This document shows, one piece after another, positions 1 through 17,660 of a stretch of 64,000 nt of DNA (position 1 is its first letter; each line of letters begins with the position of its first letter). Position numbers and translations under genes: made by a program. This DNA comes from Gorsachius magnificus (taxonomy: Eukaryota; Chordata; Aves; Pelecaniformes; Ardeidae), in NCBI GenBank assembly GCA_034008185.1, contig CM067081.1:4401821-4465820 (forward strand). Direction: 5' to 3'. The notes under the pieces were generated by a model. That model saw nothing but the letters and a program-made list of their open reading frames with translations. It searched no databases and was not told the DNA's origin.

Positions 1-487
1 ACCTAAGAGAAGCACACAGCCTTTGATGCCAATACATTCAATTGCTTCCTTCAACAGTTAGCTTGCATTTACTTTTTCCACGTCGCAGCTCCTGCATTAT
101 ACAACCTTCAGTATTTTCTATGTTCTCTGTTCACGTGAGGAGTATCAGACACGTTTCAGTGGAGAGAAACCTTAGAGAAGGACTTTGAAATAGCTTCTGA
201 TGCTATCTAATAATTTCATATCCAGAATAATTCTTATGGCTTCCAACTGCCACCTGCAGTTTGTTTGTGTTGGTTTTTCTTAATAAAGAACTCCGTAGAA
301 ACATGAATTTTACAGAAACAAATACATTTCAAAGATCTATAAAGATCTTACCAATTCTGCTACCCAAGCAGAATTTGTTTGACCCACAGCAGTTTTGTTG
401 CAATGGTATCTGCATGTCTTAAGTCTTCCCCAGGCCCCACTAATGAACACAATCCCCCAAAAGCAAGTAAGGAAAAACTCATCTTAC
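1..487. other. ALG8 intron 6, partial
   Basis: AT-rich sequence following the exon 6 donor. No exon matching the next part of ALG8, no repeat and no other gene was recognised here. Confidence 0.6.
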
Positions 488-7055
<6,568 letters not shown>

Positions 7056-7081
7056 GGCCCGCCCCGCGCTGGCAGAACGGC

Positions 7082-7093
7082 TGCGCATGCGCA
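7082..7093. promoter_or_regulatory. NRF1 palindromic site, TGCGCATGCGCA
   Basis: Perfect match to the palindromic consensus for nuclear respiratory factor 1, located 27 bases upstream of the ALG8 ATG within its CpG island. Such sites in CpG-island promoters are typically functional and close to the transcription start. Binding is inferred from the motif only. Confidence 0.7.
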
Positions 7094-7204
7094 GTGACGG
7101 CGGCGGCGGCAGCCCGCCGGCAGCCTTGAACGCGCGGCCGCCCCTTCCCCCCCGGCCCGCGCGGGGGAGGCGTCACCTGGAGCCCTTAGCACGGGGGGGG
7201 ACGT

Positions 7205-7671
7205 GGGGCTGTGGGAGCGGGGCCGGATGGGGGCTACGAAAGTGATCCGAGGGCTGGAGCCCCTCTGCATGGGGCCAGGCTGGGAGAGTTGGGGGTGCTC
7301 AGCCTGGAGAAGAGGAGGCTGCAGGCAGAGCTGAGTGCGGCCGCTCAGGGCTTCAAGGGGGCCCAGAGGAAAGGGGGGGACAAGCTTTTTAGTAGGGCCA
7401 GCTGGGACAGAACAAGGGGGGATGGCTTTAAACTAAACCAGGGTAGGTTTAGACTGGATCTAAGGAAGAAATTCTGTACAATGAGGGTGGTGAAACCCTG
7501 GCAGGGGTTGCCCAGAGAGGGGGTGGAGGCCCCATCCCTGGGAACATTCCAGGCCAGGTTGGACGGGGCTGTGAGCAACCTGATCTGGTTAGCGGTGTCC
7601 CTGCTCCCTGCAGGGGGGTTGGGCTGGGTGACCTCTAGGGGTCCCTTCCAACCCAAAACATTCTATGATTG
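7205..7671 (+). mobile_element. CR1 LINE fragment abutting the ALG8 promoter
   Basis: Plus-strand CR1, truncated at its 5' end inside ORF2 (GELGVLSLEKRRLQAELS) and running through TTTAGACTGGATCTAAGGAAG to TCCAACCCAAAACATTCTATGAT. It is very similar to the minus-strand copy at 32,040-32,605, which suggests a relatively young shared subfamily. It is divergently oriented relative to ALG8. Confidence 0.88.
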
Positions 7672-8275
7672 CCCAGAGAGGTGGTGGAGGCCCCATCCCT
7701 GGGGTCGAGGGAGGTGATTCTGCCCCTCTACTCTGCTCTGGTGAGACCTCACCTGGAGTACTGCGTCCAGCTCTGGAGCCCTCAGCACAAGAAGGACATG
7801 GACCTGTTGGAGCGGGGCCAGAGGAGGGCTACCAGAATGATCCGAGGGCTGGAGCCCCTTTCCTGAGGCCAGGCTGAGAGAGTTGGGCTTGTTCAGCCTG
7901 GAGAAGAGAAGGCTGCGGGGAGACCTGATTACAGCCTTTCAGTACCTAAAGGGGGCCTATAGGAAAGATGGGGAAAATCTTTTTAGTAGGGCCAGCTGTG
8001 ACAGGAGAAGAGGTAATGGCTTTAAACAAAACCAGGGTAGGTTTAGACTGGATCTAAGGAAGAAATTGTTTACAACGAGGGTGGTGAGACACTGGCAGGG
8101 GTTGCCCAGAGAGGTGGTGGAGGCCCCACCCCTGGGAACATTCCAGTCCAGGTTGGACGGGGCTGTGAGCAACCTGATCTAGTTAGGGGTGTCCCTGCTC
8201 CTGCAGGGGGGTTGGACTGGATGGGCTCTAGGGGTCCCTTCCCACCCAAACCATTCTCTGATTCTGTGATTCAGG
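7672..8275 (+). mobile_element. Second, tandem CR1 LINE fragment
   Basis: Begins with about 40 bases of CR1 3' sequence (TTGCCCAGAGAGGTGGTGGA) placed before a more 5' CR1 region (GGTGATTCTGCCCCTCTACT), so its first part is out of normal CR1 order. It then proceeds through ORF2 C-terminal remains ([20 protein letters not shown]) to a normal 3' end, ACCATTCTCTGATTCTGTGATTC. Confidence 0.87.
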
Positions 8276-8464
8276 GGCGATGCAGCGCATGTGTGGGAGC
8301 CGCGTGGGCAGTTGGGGGGGGAGGGGGGGGGGGGGGCCGGGGGGGGGGGGTTGGGTGTGCAGGGGTGGTGGGTGTTGTGGGCCTGGGTGGGTAGGGGTGG
8401 GTTAGGGGGGGGGGGTGAGGGGGCCGGGTGTGTGGGTTGGGGTAGTGTGTGGGCCGGGTGAGGT
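8276..8464. repeat. G-rich low-complexity tract
   Basis: Plus strand is dominated by long G runs (for example 8,311-8,350 and 8,406-8,415) with GGGTGG and GGGCCGGG repeats. It lies between two CR1 copies. The G-runs are dense enough to form G-quadruplex on the plus strand, and such runs are also prone to assembly error. Confidence 0.8.
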
Positions 8465-9443
8465 GGCTGGAGGGGTCTGGAGCCCCAGGCTGCTGGGGAG
8501 CGGCTGGGGGAGCTGGGGGTGTTCAGCCTGGAGCAGAGGAGGCTGAGGGGAGCCCTTAACGCTCCCTACAACTGCCTGACAGGAGGGGTGTTGTGGTTTA
8601 ACCCGGCTGGCAACTAAGCACCACGCAGCCACTTGCTCACTTGTCCCCTCCCTCAGTGGGATGGGGGAGAGAATCAGAGAAAAGAAAAAAAGTAAGACCC
8701 ATGGGTTGAGATAGAGACAGTTTAATAAGAGAGAAGAATAACAATAGTAATAATAATAATGGTAATAGAATATACAGAATATACAAAACAAGTGATGCAC
8801 AATGCAATTGCTCACCACCCGCTGACTGATGCCCAGCCCATCCTGAGCAGCGATCACTCCCAAAGCCACGATCACTCTGCCCGAGCTGTGATCACTCTCC
8901 CCCCGACTGCCCAACTAACCCCCCCCCCCGAGCATGACGTTCTATGGTATGGAACAGCTCTCTGGTCAGTTTGGGTCAGCTGTCCTGGCTGTGCTCCCTC
9001 CCAGCTTGTTATGCACCTGGCCAAGCAGGAGAAGCTCAAAAAGTCCTTGAACAGTCTGAGCACTACTTGGCAACAACTAAAAACATCAGTGTGTTATCAA
9101 CATTCTTCTGGTACTAAATCCAAAACACAGCACTGTGCTAGCTACTATGAAGAAAATTATCACAGCCGAAACCAGGACAAAGGGGGAGCCGGGGGGGGTC
9201 GGGCTCTGCTCCCAGGGAACGGGCGATGGGGTGAGGGTAAACGGCCTCAAGTTGTGCCAGGGCAGGTTTAGGTTGGACATTGGGAAAAATGTTTTCCCCA
9301 AAAGGGCTGTCAGGCACTGGAACGGTCTGCCCAGGGAAGGGGTCGAGTCCCCATCCCTGGAGGGATTTGAAAGACAGGTAGATGAGGTGCTTAGGGACAG
9401 GGTTTAGTGCTGGTCTTTTCCAATCTAAATGATTGTATGACTC
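8465..9443 (+). mobile_element. CR1 LINE fragment split by an LTR insertion
   Basis: The 5' part (8465-8588) carries [22 protein letters not shown] ORF2 remains up to CCTGACAGGAGGGG. The 3' part resumes at about 9181 with GGGGGAGCCGG and TCGGGCTCTGCTCCCAGGG, then continues to TTTTCCAATCTAAATGATTGTATGACTCTATGG. The two halves form one CR1 when the LTR at 8589-9179 is removed. Same CR1 group as the copies at 2,937 and 22,018. Confidence 0.87.
8589..9179. mobile_element. Solo LTR of an avian endogenous retrovirus, inserted in CR1
   Basis: 591-bp element beginning TGTTGTGGTTTAACCC and ending GAAACCAGGACA, giving TG...CA termini. AGGGG flanks both sides (8584-8588 and 9181-9185), which fits a target-site duplication of about 5 bp, although the G-rich target leaves the exact edge uncertain. 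It contains an AATAATAATAATGG microsatellite and the block TATACAAAACAAGTGATGCA. No internal viral coding sequence is present. The sequence resembles an LTR family that I recall from neoavian genomes (TguLTR5-like); the family name is from memory and unverified. A shorter second copy lies at about 48,897-49,393. Confidence 0.8.
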
Positions 9444-12400
9444 TATGGCTGTAGGACCACGTATGGAGTGTTGGGCCTGGGCGTTGTGGGATTGGGTTGG
9501 GGGGTGTGAGGTCACTGTGGGGCTGTACATGCAGCTGCCTGGCCCTGGGCTGCTCCTGGCATCCAGCATCCTGGTGAGCAGGGGGCAGGCTGTGGTGCCA
9601 GTTCCATGTTCATCATTACTGCTCTCACACAGGGTTGGCATCACCTGAGCACAGCCCCAACTCCATCCCTTCATGCTCCTTCTGTATATTTACTAGAGTT
9701 GAGAAATGCTGTTCCTACACGGTTCCACATCAGCCATTGCTTCTTCCAGGAGACTCCCCTGTCCCTGGGATATGGTTAAAGAGATGGAGGGCTCTGGCTC
9801 ACCTTGGATCTGCGTAATCTTTCAGGAACTCTCTCTGGATGCTGCTTTGCATCTCCTCTGTGATGTGGGGCAGGGTGCCGGGGAGCCCACCACGCTGCTC
9901 ACCATCAGCACAGGCTTAACCCTGTTGGTTTTGAACAGAGACCAGTGTCCCCACACACACCCAGAAACACGGCATCTGTGGGTGAGTTAATGTTGGGTGA
10001 AGAGCATGGGGAGATTTATGGCAGCTCTCATGCTAACAGCTGCTTGCCATTGGGTAGAAGCCACTTCGAATTACACCAGCTTAGTTCTGCTCCAGGGAGG
10101 TGCCATCTCCAACCAGTGTCACTGGCATCTGAGTCAGCTTCCATGTCTAAAGTGCTCTTTTCAGAGGAACAAGCTCAATTTTTTAATACCTGGAAGAAAT
10201 CGCCAGCCTGGAGGGTAGATGCATGCAAGGCTGATGCCTTTTCGCTTCCTTGCAGCAAACCTTCATCTGTCTGGGAATAGTACTTTATAGGGGCTGCATG
10301 AAATCATATAGATAATATGTTAAACTTATTTTTTGCTGTACAGCAGCAATATAATATGGTTTGTTCAAACTCAGGGACTAGAGACAAGTTCATCAGCAGT
10401 AAAGCATTAGGGTTTAGAAGAGTTTTCACTGCAGAAATGAATCCTCTGTTTATAAATGTTTGAAACATAAATGAGCTAATGCATTTAAGATGTATTTGAT
10501 TATTTAGGAAGGCTTGTTCATCCAAGTTTTCTACAACTGCACGTTTTTGGGGAGCTTCCTCCAATTCTCAGCCACAGAGATGCACTGTGTAAAATCCTTA
10601 GAGAGAGGAAAAGCTGCGGATTCAGCAAACATCGCTGCCTGCTTTTCTCTCAGGAAACGTATGTCAGGCACAGTGTCTCCCGCTTCATTCACATTTTATT
10701 TATGGTTTTCTAAAATACATATTAGTAACAGTTCACAAAAGAGTTACAGGCAGAGAAACGCAACCAGATTTTTAAATCCCCTACAGGCTCTCTAGGAAAG
10801 TGGTAACAAATAAAAACCATCTTTTGACACTTTCCAAATAGTATTCATTCAATAGCGTTTTAGTGAATTGGGGACCAAATTCTGATCAACAGGAAAATCC
10901 TACAGTTGGGAGTAGAAGCAAGAAAATAAGAGGGAGGGGAATGGCAAGAGGAGGAAGAGAAAAGGAATTATTCCATATGACCTTCCCCTATAGCTCCTTT
11001 TTTCCTGAATCGATAGGGAAACCATCCCTTGTGCTACTCCCAAGCAAATCTGAGAGCATGAGCTGCGTACTTATACCTAACCCAGCCCTTCCTGCACAGA
11101 ACATCTCCATGACTGCCTGTACTAATCACATACAAGACTTTTACTGAGAGGGCCACATATTGGCACTGGTTGTACCCTGCATGTTTGTGACCATCAGTCT
11201 GTGGATATGGGAATAATGATAGAATGGCAGTTGAATATTTCAAAATAATTGAAATTCTGAGCGGTGACACCAAATTCAAAGGGATGGGGTGAAAATGAAA
11301 CTCCCCAAAGGAGTCTTCTTCATAGCTTCTCCATTTATCTGTGAAGTATCAGAAGATCCTATTTTCCACAGTCAATGGCGTGGGCTGAAGGCAATATTTA
11401 TCACTCCCATCAACCTTCTATACAGACCCCGCCAGCCTTTCCTAGAGTGGGAATAAATCTGATTGATTGCAGGTATTTACTCCCAGTGAACTCGGGCAGC
11501 AATTTGTACTCAGCAACCCAGTTAAAATCTGGGTAACTACAACAGTGTGCCTGTTTGGTGATTTAAAGCACATGTGAATTGAAGCAAAGCTGTCTGCTCC
11601 TGACAGGTTACCAGCGTAACTGTTGGCATGACCAGTCGCATAATAGGAGATGAAAACTGGAAAGGACCAGCGAGTGATTCTGATCGCAGCCTCCTTCCAT
11701 AGCAAAATCTTTGTCTCCATTGTTATCTTGCTGGGTTTTTTTCCTGAACACATCAAGATTCTTTATTCTCTCCCTTCTAAATCCTGGATTTCTTGTTAAC
11801 ATGTGAATTCCTTCAGGTCTAACTTTTTACCCTTGTTTTTTTTATTTCCCTACCATCGCCTGCAGCAACAAACACTCCTCTCACCGACTCCTGATGACCT
11901 TTAACAACAGCCGCATGAACTGAAGATGTCTTAGTATTTATGTATGGTTTTAGTCCCTTCATTGTAACTGGACACTGTTAATTATTTAAGAGCTATCAAG
12001 CCTAAAAACACATAGAGAAATTAATGAGTGATTCTGGACTCCACTAAGATGCTTCATAATAATCTTTTGGTCATATAAGAAATCCCACTGTGCTACGCAT
12101 ATGCCCATATCCGAAAATGCCATTAGACTGCAGCTAGCAACTTGTTTATCATCTGCCCTAACTCTGTTTTTTTCTGCTCTAATACTATTGATCTCTCTGT
12201 TCAGTGGCTCTCTCAACTTTTAGGCCATTTAAAAAAATTTGCAGGACTTAGCCTCATTTTGTAGATGAAGGTTTTGAGGGAGACAGGCATATGGGAGAAT
12301 CGGAACAGGAGTTATGAACCAAGATGTGGAAGAAAGCACTCTTCAAAATTGGAAAGAACCTCACTAGATCCCTTCCTTGTTCTCGGGCCCTTACAGGAAA

Positions 12401-13057
12401 AAAAATTGTTCTGAAAGTGAATATTCCACTCGACAGTGAAATAATTTGTAGATGTTACTGCTAATAAATGCCAACTACTTCTCATGAGTAGTGATGGGGT
12501 AGCGTTGTACTCGATATGGCTTCGTTTCTGTTCACTTTAATGCAGGAAAACTCTTGAGAAGAAGAATCGTCAGTGCTGTTGACTAGTAAACAAAAGCAAG
12601 TTATGTTTTTAGGTAAAAAGGTAAAGAAAAACAAGGTAAACTAGCTTTTTCCTGCTATCTAGATAAAAACGGAACAAATATTTTGGAGAGAGAACATTCC
12701 TATAGTCATTATAACATAACTCACAGACTGCAAAATTAAGGAGCAGCTATAAATTGAGCTTAGTGTATAGTTTGAAATACAAAGGCAGTTGCCTTTGTAT
12801 AACATATGTTTGACTGCAATCACAAGTGATTCGCTTACCGCTTACTTCACATACTCTATTAGCATGCAGAATGACTGTGGCATTATAAATAGTATCTCAT
12901 GCTTAAAGATGTTTATTCTGCTTAGCAATTTAGAGGTATCTCAAGATTTTCTATTCTTCCCAAAGCCCGTCTTCACTCATGTCTTTATAGTCATTAGAAA
13001 TTTTGCGTCTCCCTGTGTACAGAAGAGATATATTTTGCATCTCTCTTCATATTAATC
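9444..13057. other. Intergenic DNA between ALG8 and KCTD21, left part
   Basis: Non-repetitive to weakly AT-rich DNA. No exon, RNA gene or recognisable mobile element was found. Open frames here are short and resemble nothing I know. Confidence 0.55.
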
Positions 13058-13925
13058 ATAGAATCATAGAATGGTTTGGGTTGGAAGAGACCTTAAAGGT
13101 CATCTAGTCCAACCCCCATGCCATGGGCAGGGACACCTTACACTAGGCCAGGTTGCTCAGAGCCCTGTCCAACCTGGCCTTAAACACTTCCAGGGATGGG
13201 GCATCCACAACTTCTCTAGGCAACCTGTTCCAGCGTCTCACCACCGTCATTGTAAAGAATTTCTTCCTTATATCTAATCTAAATCTACCCTTCTTTCGGC
13301 TTAAAGCCACCACCCCTTGTCCTGTCACTACACGCCCTTGCAAAAAAGTCCCTCTCCAGCTGTCTTGTAGGCCCCTTCAGGTACTGCAAGGCCACAATCA
13401 GGTCTGCCCAGAGCCTTCCTTTCTCTAGGCTGAGCAACCCCAAATCTCCCAGCCCTTCCCCATAGCAGAGGGGTTTCAGCCCTTGGACCATTCCCGTGGC
13501 CTCCTCTGGCCCTGCTCCAACAGGTCCCTGTCTGTCCTGTGCTGGGGACCCCAGAGCTGGACACAGGGCTCCAGGGGGGTCTCGCCAGAGCAGAGCAGAG
13601 GGGCAGAATCCCCTCCCTCACCCTGCTGGCCATGCTGCTGGGGATGCAGCCCAGGGTATGGTTGGCTTTCTAGGCTGCCAGCGCACATGGCCGGCTCACG
13701 TTGAGCTTCTCATCAGCCACACCCCCAAGTCCTTCTCTGCAGGGCTGCTCTCCATCCATTCTCCACCCAGCCTCTGTTTGTGCTTGGGATTGCCCCCACC
13801 CAGGTGCGGGACCTTGCACTTGGCCTTGTTGAACCTCATGTGGTTGGCACAGGCCCACCTCTCAAGCGTGTCCTGTTCCCTCTGGATGACATCCCATCTC
13901 TCCAGGGTGCAGACTGCTCCACAAA
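13058..13925 (-). mobile_element. CR1 LINE fragment (minus strand)
   Basis: Starts with the inverted 3' end ATCATAGAATCATAGAATGG and reads on the minus strand back through FRLDIRKKFFTMTVVRRWNRLP-like 3' remains and ORF2 C-terminal remnants to about 13,925. The same CR1 group as the copy at 61,563-62,605, with matching landmarks such as CTCCAACAGGTCCCTGTCTG. It lies in the ALG8-KCTD21 intergenic interval. Confidence 0.9.
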
Positions 13926-16818
13926 AAATGACAGAGATTTGTGGCCAATGGAACCTTTGCCTGATTTAGTTACCTGAGCACTGACGAACGTGTACTCGGG
14001 GGGCCTGTCTTTTGCATAATAGACGGACAAGTTAAATAACTCCAGGAAAAGACCCAGGTTCAGTTCTCTCCTCAGTCTTTTTGGATTCACACCCACATTT
14101 CCACGTCAGCAGAATTACCGCAGTTACTATCTAGGCTAGGCTGGGGCATTCTTCATTTCTTGTTTAGACTTTTAAGAAACTGTATAACTGCTTTTAGTAT
14201 TGGTACTGCTACAGTCTGAAGAAAAGGTGATGGGGGCAAAAGGGAAGAGTAAATGCTCTAGATTAAGCTATATGCATAGTGCTTCTGGGGACTTCTCTTA
14301 ATGTGCCTTTCACCGGAAAATGCAGTAATGATTCAACTCTTCCAGGAAATATTTTTGTTTTGCTGAAACTGAATGGAGCAGTACCAGTCTGGAGCTCTAA
14401 AGGCTGTAGGTCAGAGTTCCTCCCACTTCAAAATGAGATTTAAGCCCACTGCTCTTGCCCTTGGATAAACTCAAGCTGCCAGGAAACAAATTACTACAGC
14501 TAAGTATTATTTTAGTCCTGACGTACAAGAATTCCTGTTACAGACCAAGGGTGTGGGCTAAAAAGAAATACTTTGGCCAACAGCCCCCAAAAGCTCTGTT
14601 AGCATAAATCCAGCAAAGGCGTATCTGTTTCAAGGCGTAAATTTGATGAAAGAGGGTTCATGTATGGCATTTTACAGATCATAATCATGTTACCTGCACA
14701 GATCATCACTGTGATTGTCTAACTGACTGGCAAACTCATGTCAGAAATGAGATTCACACCGGAGTTGCTTTGCTTTGTCAGTGGCATGCAGCAACCCCTG
14801 GAACAGATGATGCTTGCTTTATAATTCAGGACAGGGATGGGGGAAAAAAAAAAAAGGAGTTCTTCCTCATGCAACTAAAATTGGAAGAACATGGGGTGAC
14901 TCAGGTTGAAATTCAGCCACAAAATCCTGTTTACAATCCTCAAAATTCACAAAACTTGCCAGCTTTAATGGCTGTGAGGGCTTCGAGCCCAGGCAGTGCT
15001 TCCTAACAACATGGTCCCACGTACATCACGTTGGTTTAGCACCAAGTCAGACAGGGGAAGTGGTTTGTAACAGGCTGCCAATAGCTGCTGAATATGCATT
15101 TTTACCATCCTCATGCTGATTTGTGTTGTTCATGCAATTACAGCTTGGGACAGTAGAAATATATTTATCTCATTTTACAGCAGTATCAAAACACTACTTT
15201 ATGCTTGTTTTCAGGTCAGCTTAATGTAATGACAGGCTAGTTACTCTGGGAAGCAAGAACAGGAGCAATACTGAGCTTTGCAGCCCTGTGGTAAGAACTT
15301 TTGGAAGCACTAAAATTCTAAATGCAAAACTTGGTTATGACATTTTCCCTTCTATGTCATTAGAGATAACGGGAAATGTTCCAGAGGGTCTCATGTGCAC
15401 GTAGCAATCTGGTTAGGGAAAGACAGCTAAGATACTTTTAAACATAATTAGCTGAGGATGAACCACCTTGAGTGTGGCACAAATGATGTTTAGAGCTAAC
15501 GTGCAGCTAGTGGATTATGATCTTCATTATAGCACAGACCGGGGCTTGTAGCAAAGAGCTCGACCATTGTCATCACCTCTGGTTTCCCACTGCCTTACCT
15601 CCGACAATCTGACAGTAAAGCCAAGCAAGCAGGTAAAATGCTAGCTGAGTGATCTAACCATTTCACAATGATATAAAAAATACGGCTCAGTGCACCAGGA
15701 TAGGAAAAGTGAGCCTCTGTTTTTGTGATGAAAAATGCCAGGCGTAACCTGATGGGAATGTTGTCTTTTCAGATGGAATCCATCCTAACCAGAGAGCATC
15801 CCACCCACTCCAGCCACTGCTGAAGGGAGACGTGCCCAAAAGAAGGTCATGTCCAGGCAGAAAAGGCTCAAATGTTTAGAAGATATTGGGGGCCTTCTGC
15901 CCCCCAAATCTGTCTCCACCTCAGAAAGTTTTAGCAGCATCCTCTAGACAAATGTAAGATTCTAAGAGAAAGAAAAGGACTAGTTGTCTTGGATGCCTTT
16001 GGAATGTAAAAGTAAAGGTTTAAGAGCATTCAAAGCAAAGTTTCTGCACCAGCCAAAATCTCAGATTGTAAGAACACCATTCTCTCCGCTATGGGTTTCT
16101 TGGTCATGCCCTGTGCCAGTCACATCATTCAAACATAGCTTTCCTGAAAGCAGAACAGAGCAGGGGCTTCCTCACCGGGTTCAGAAAAAAAAAAAAAAGA
16201 AAAAGGTCAGCTTCAGATGGTGACAGAAATCCTTTGTTGAACCCAAACTGACAGGGTCCTTTACTCATTTGCGGTTTGCACCATCCTTTGCAGCTATATT
16301 GAGTGCGTGCCTGGGGGGAGGCTGCTCTGTGAATCCAACCAAGCTTCTCGGATGCTCTGCACAGGTGATATGGCAAGACATGGAAAACGTGCCCCTCGGG
16401 CTGTCCACTGTGCTCCAGGGCATCTTTCACTGCATCTGATCTCCAGATACCTTCCAAACCGTGATTACTGAACCCTTAACGTCACCCTTGCAGTACAGGT
16501 TAAGGATCACGCCCATTTTCCAGCTGGAAAATGGAAGAAGGACAGAAGCGATTTTCCCCACAATTGTACAGCAGGTCAGAGGTGGAGGCAGAGACAGAAC
16601 CAATCCTTAATTCAGGTGCTAGACAATATTCCTTCCGTCTAGAATATGGACATATTCTGAAAGGTCGTATTGGTAAATACATTAAAGGAAAATCATCTCC
16701 CTGTTAGTGACTCTTAATCCAGATAAGCATGATTCTGAATTAGGCTGTAAGTGTGTTTTAAAGGGAAACACTTAAACCTGTGTTATCTCCATGCTGGCAC
16801 CATAATAAACAGCCATTC
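13926..16818 (-). other. Region downstream of KCTD21, probably partly its 3'UTR
   Basis: Follows the KCTD21 stop codon in minus-strand sense. No coding exon or repeat was recognised apart from short A-runs (near 14,838 and 16,187). KCTD21 transcripts normally have a long 3'UTR, so part of this is probably transcribed. I could not identify a convincing minus-strand AATAAA here, so no 3' end is assigned. Confidence 0.4.
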
Positions 16819-17601
16819 CTACTTGTACCGAATTAGGCGAATAATCTTATTATTCATGAAATCTGAAGTATGTGGATGAGAAGAATCTATGCAGAAGCCA
16901 TCACTCATGGCTATTTTTAGCACTTCTTCCACAAACACCTGGAAACTATTGATTTGCTTATTATCTGGCACCACCCAGAGTCTCTTCAAGTTCTGCCTGG
17001 TGTACTCCTCTTCAGGAAGGCCTTCCACACTTGCAACCCAATCCAAGGTTAAATGGTTGGGGTCCTGCAGGTAGCTGGATATTGAAGAGAGGTTTCCATT
17101 GAAGCAATAGTAGAGTTTGGAACCGAGAAGCTTCAGGAACAGACATGACGTGGAGAAGATATGAGCACTGAACACTTCCATGTTGGAGGAAGACAGGCTG
17201 TAGATCTGGGGTGCTTCTCGAACGGTGAAGTGAACAGTCTGCGTCTTCTGATCAAGGGTGATGTTGAGCATAGCATTCTTCTCTGCTTTAGAAAGCTCCA
17301 CCTCCTTCTCCTGCAAGGCCTCAATCAGTGGCTGAATTTGATAAAAATCTACCTCCCGTCGAAGTAAGCCCATTTCCTGAAAGTCTTCAGGGAGGTCCAA
17401 GTGAGAAGTTCGTAAGAAGTTCAGGATATAGCGGAAGATTTTGCCATCTCTGTCGATAAAGCAGTTGCCTTGGCTGTCTTTCTTGGTTGGGATCTTCCCA
17501 CTAAACATGGCCCCCAGCATGGAGTCTGGAAAGCTGGTCAGGGTGGACAGAGAGGTGGTATAGAGTTTTCCTCCAACATTGAGCGTGATGGGTTCTGACA
17601 T
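16819..17601 (-). CDS. KCTD21: KCTD21, BTB/POZ (T1-like) Cullin-3 adaptor
   Basis: Complete 260-residue reading frame in one exon, the same length as human KCTD21 (KCASH2). The N-terminal BTB/T1 domain (about residues 3-95) has the family signature ITLNVGGKLYTTSLSTLTSFPDSMLGAMF, then FIDRDGKIFRYILNFLR and LLRREVDFYQI. The rest is the KCTD C-terminal region ending IRLIRYK. KCTD11, KCTD21 and KCTD6 form the KCASH group, which binds Cullin-3 and promotes HDAC1 ubiquitination, thereby damping Hedgehog/Gli signalling. That role is family knowledge, not visible here. The ATG at 17601 is the only plausible start. An AG acceptor after a long T-rich tract (AG at 17,633-17,632) puts 30 bases of 5'UTR in this exon, so a non-coding first exon must lie upstream. 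No internal stop or frameshift. Confidence 0.97.
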   Translation of the reverse strand: MSEPITLNVGGKLYTTSLSTLTSFPDSMLGAMFSGKIPTKKDSQGNCFIDRDGKIFRYILNFLRTSHLDLPEDFQEMGLLRREVDFYQIQPLIEALQEKEVELSKAEKNAMLNITLDQKTQTVHFTVREAPQIYSLSSSNMEVFSAHIFSTSCLFLKLLGSKLYYCFNGNLSSISSYLQDPNHLTLDWVASVEGLPEEEYTRQNLKRLWVVPDNKQINSFQVFVEEVLKIAMSDGFCIDSSHPHTSDFMNNKIIRLIRYK

Positions 17602-17631
17602 GATGGAAAAGTCACGATGCTGGGACTAATT

Positions 17632-17660
17632 CTAAAAAATAAAAAATAAAAAAAAAAATC
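17632..17660 (-). promoter_or_regulatory. Putative splice acceptor of the KCTD21 coding exon
   Basis: On the minus strand a long T tract interrupted by single A residues runs directly into TTTTTTAG, then AATTAGTCCCAGCATCG and the ATG 30 bases later. This is a strong polypyrimidine tract with AG, and it fits the coding exon being exon 2. Confidence 0.6.
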
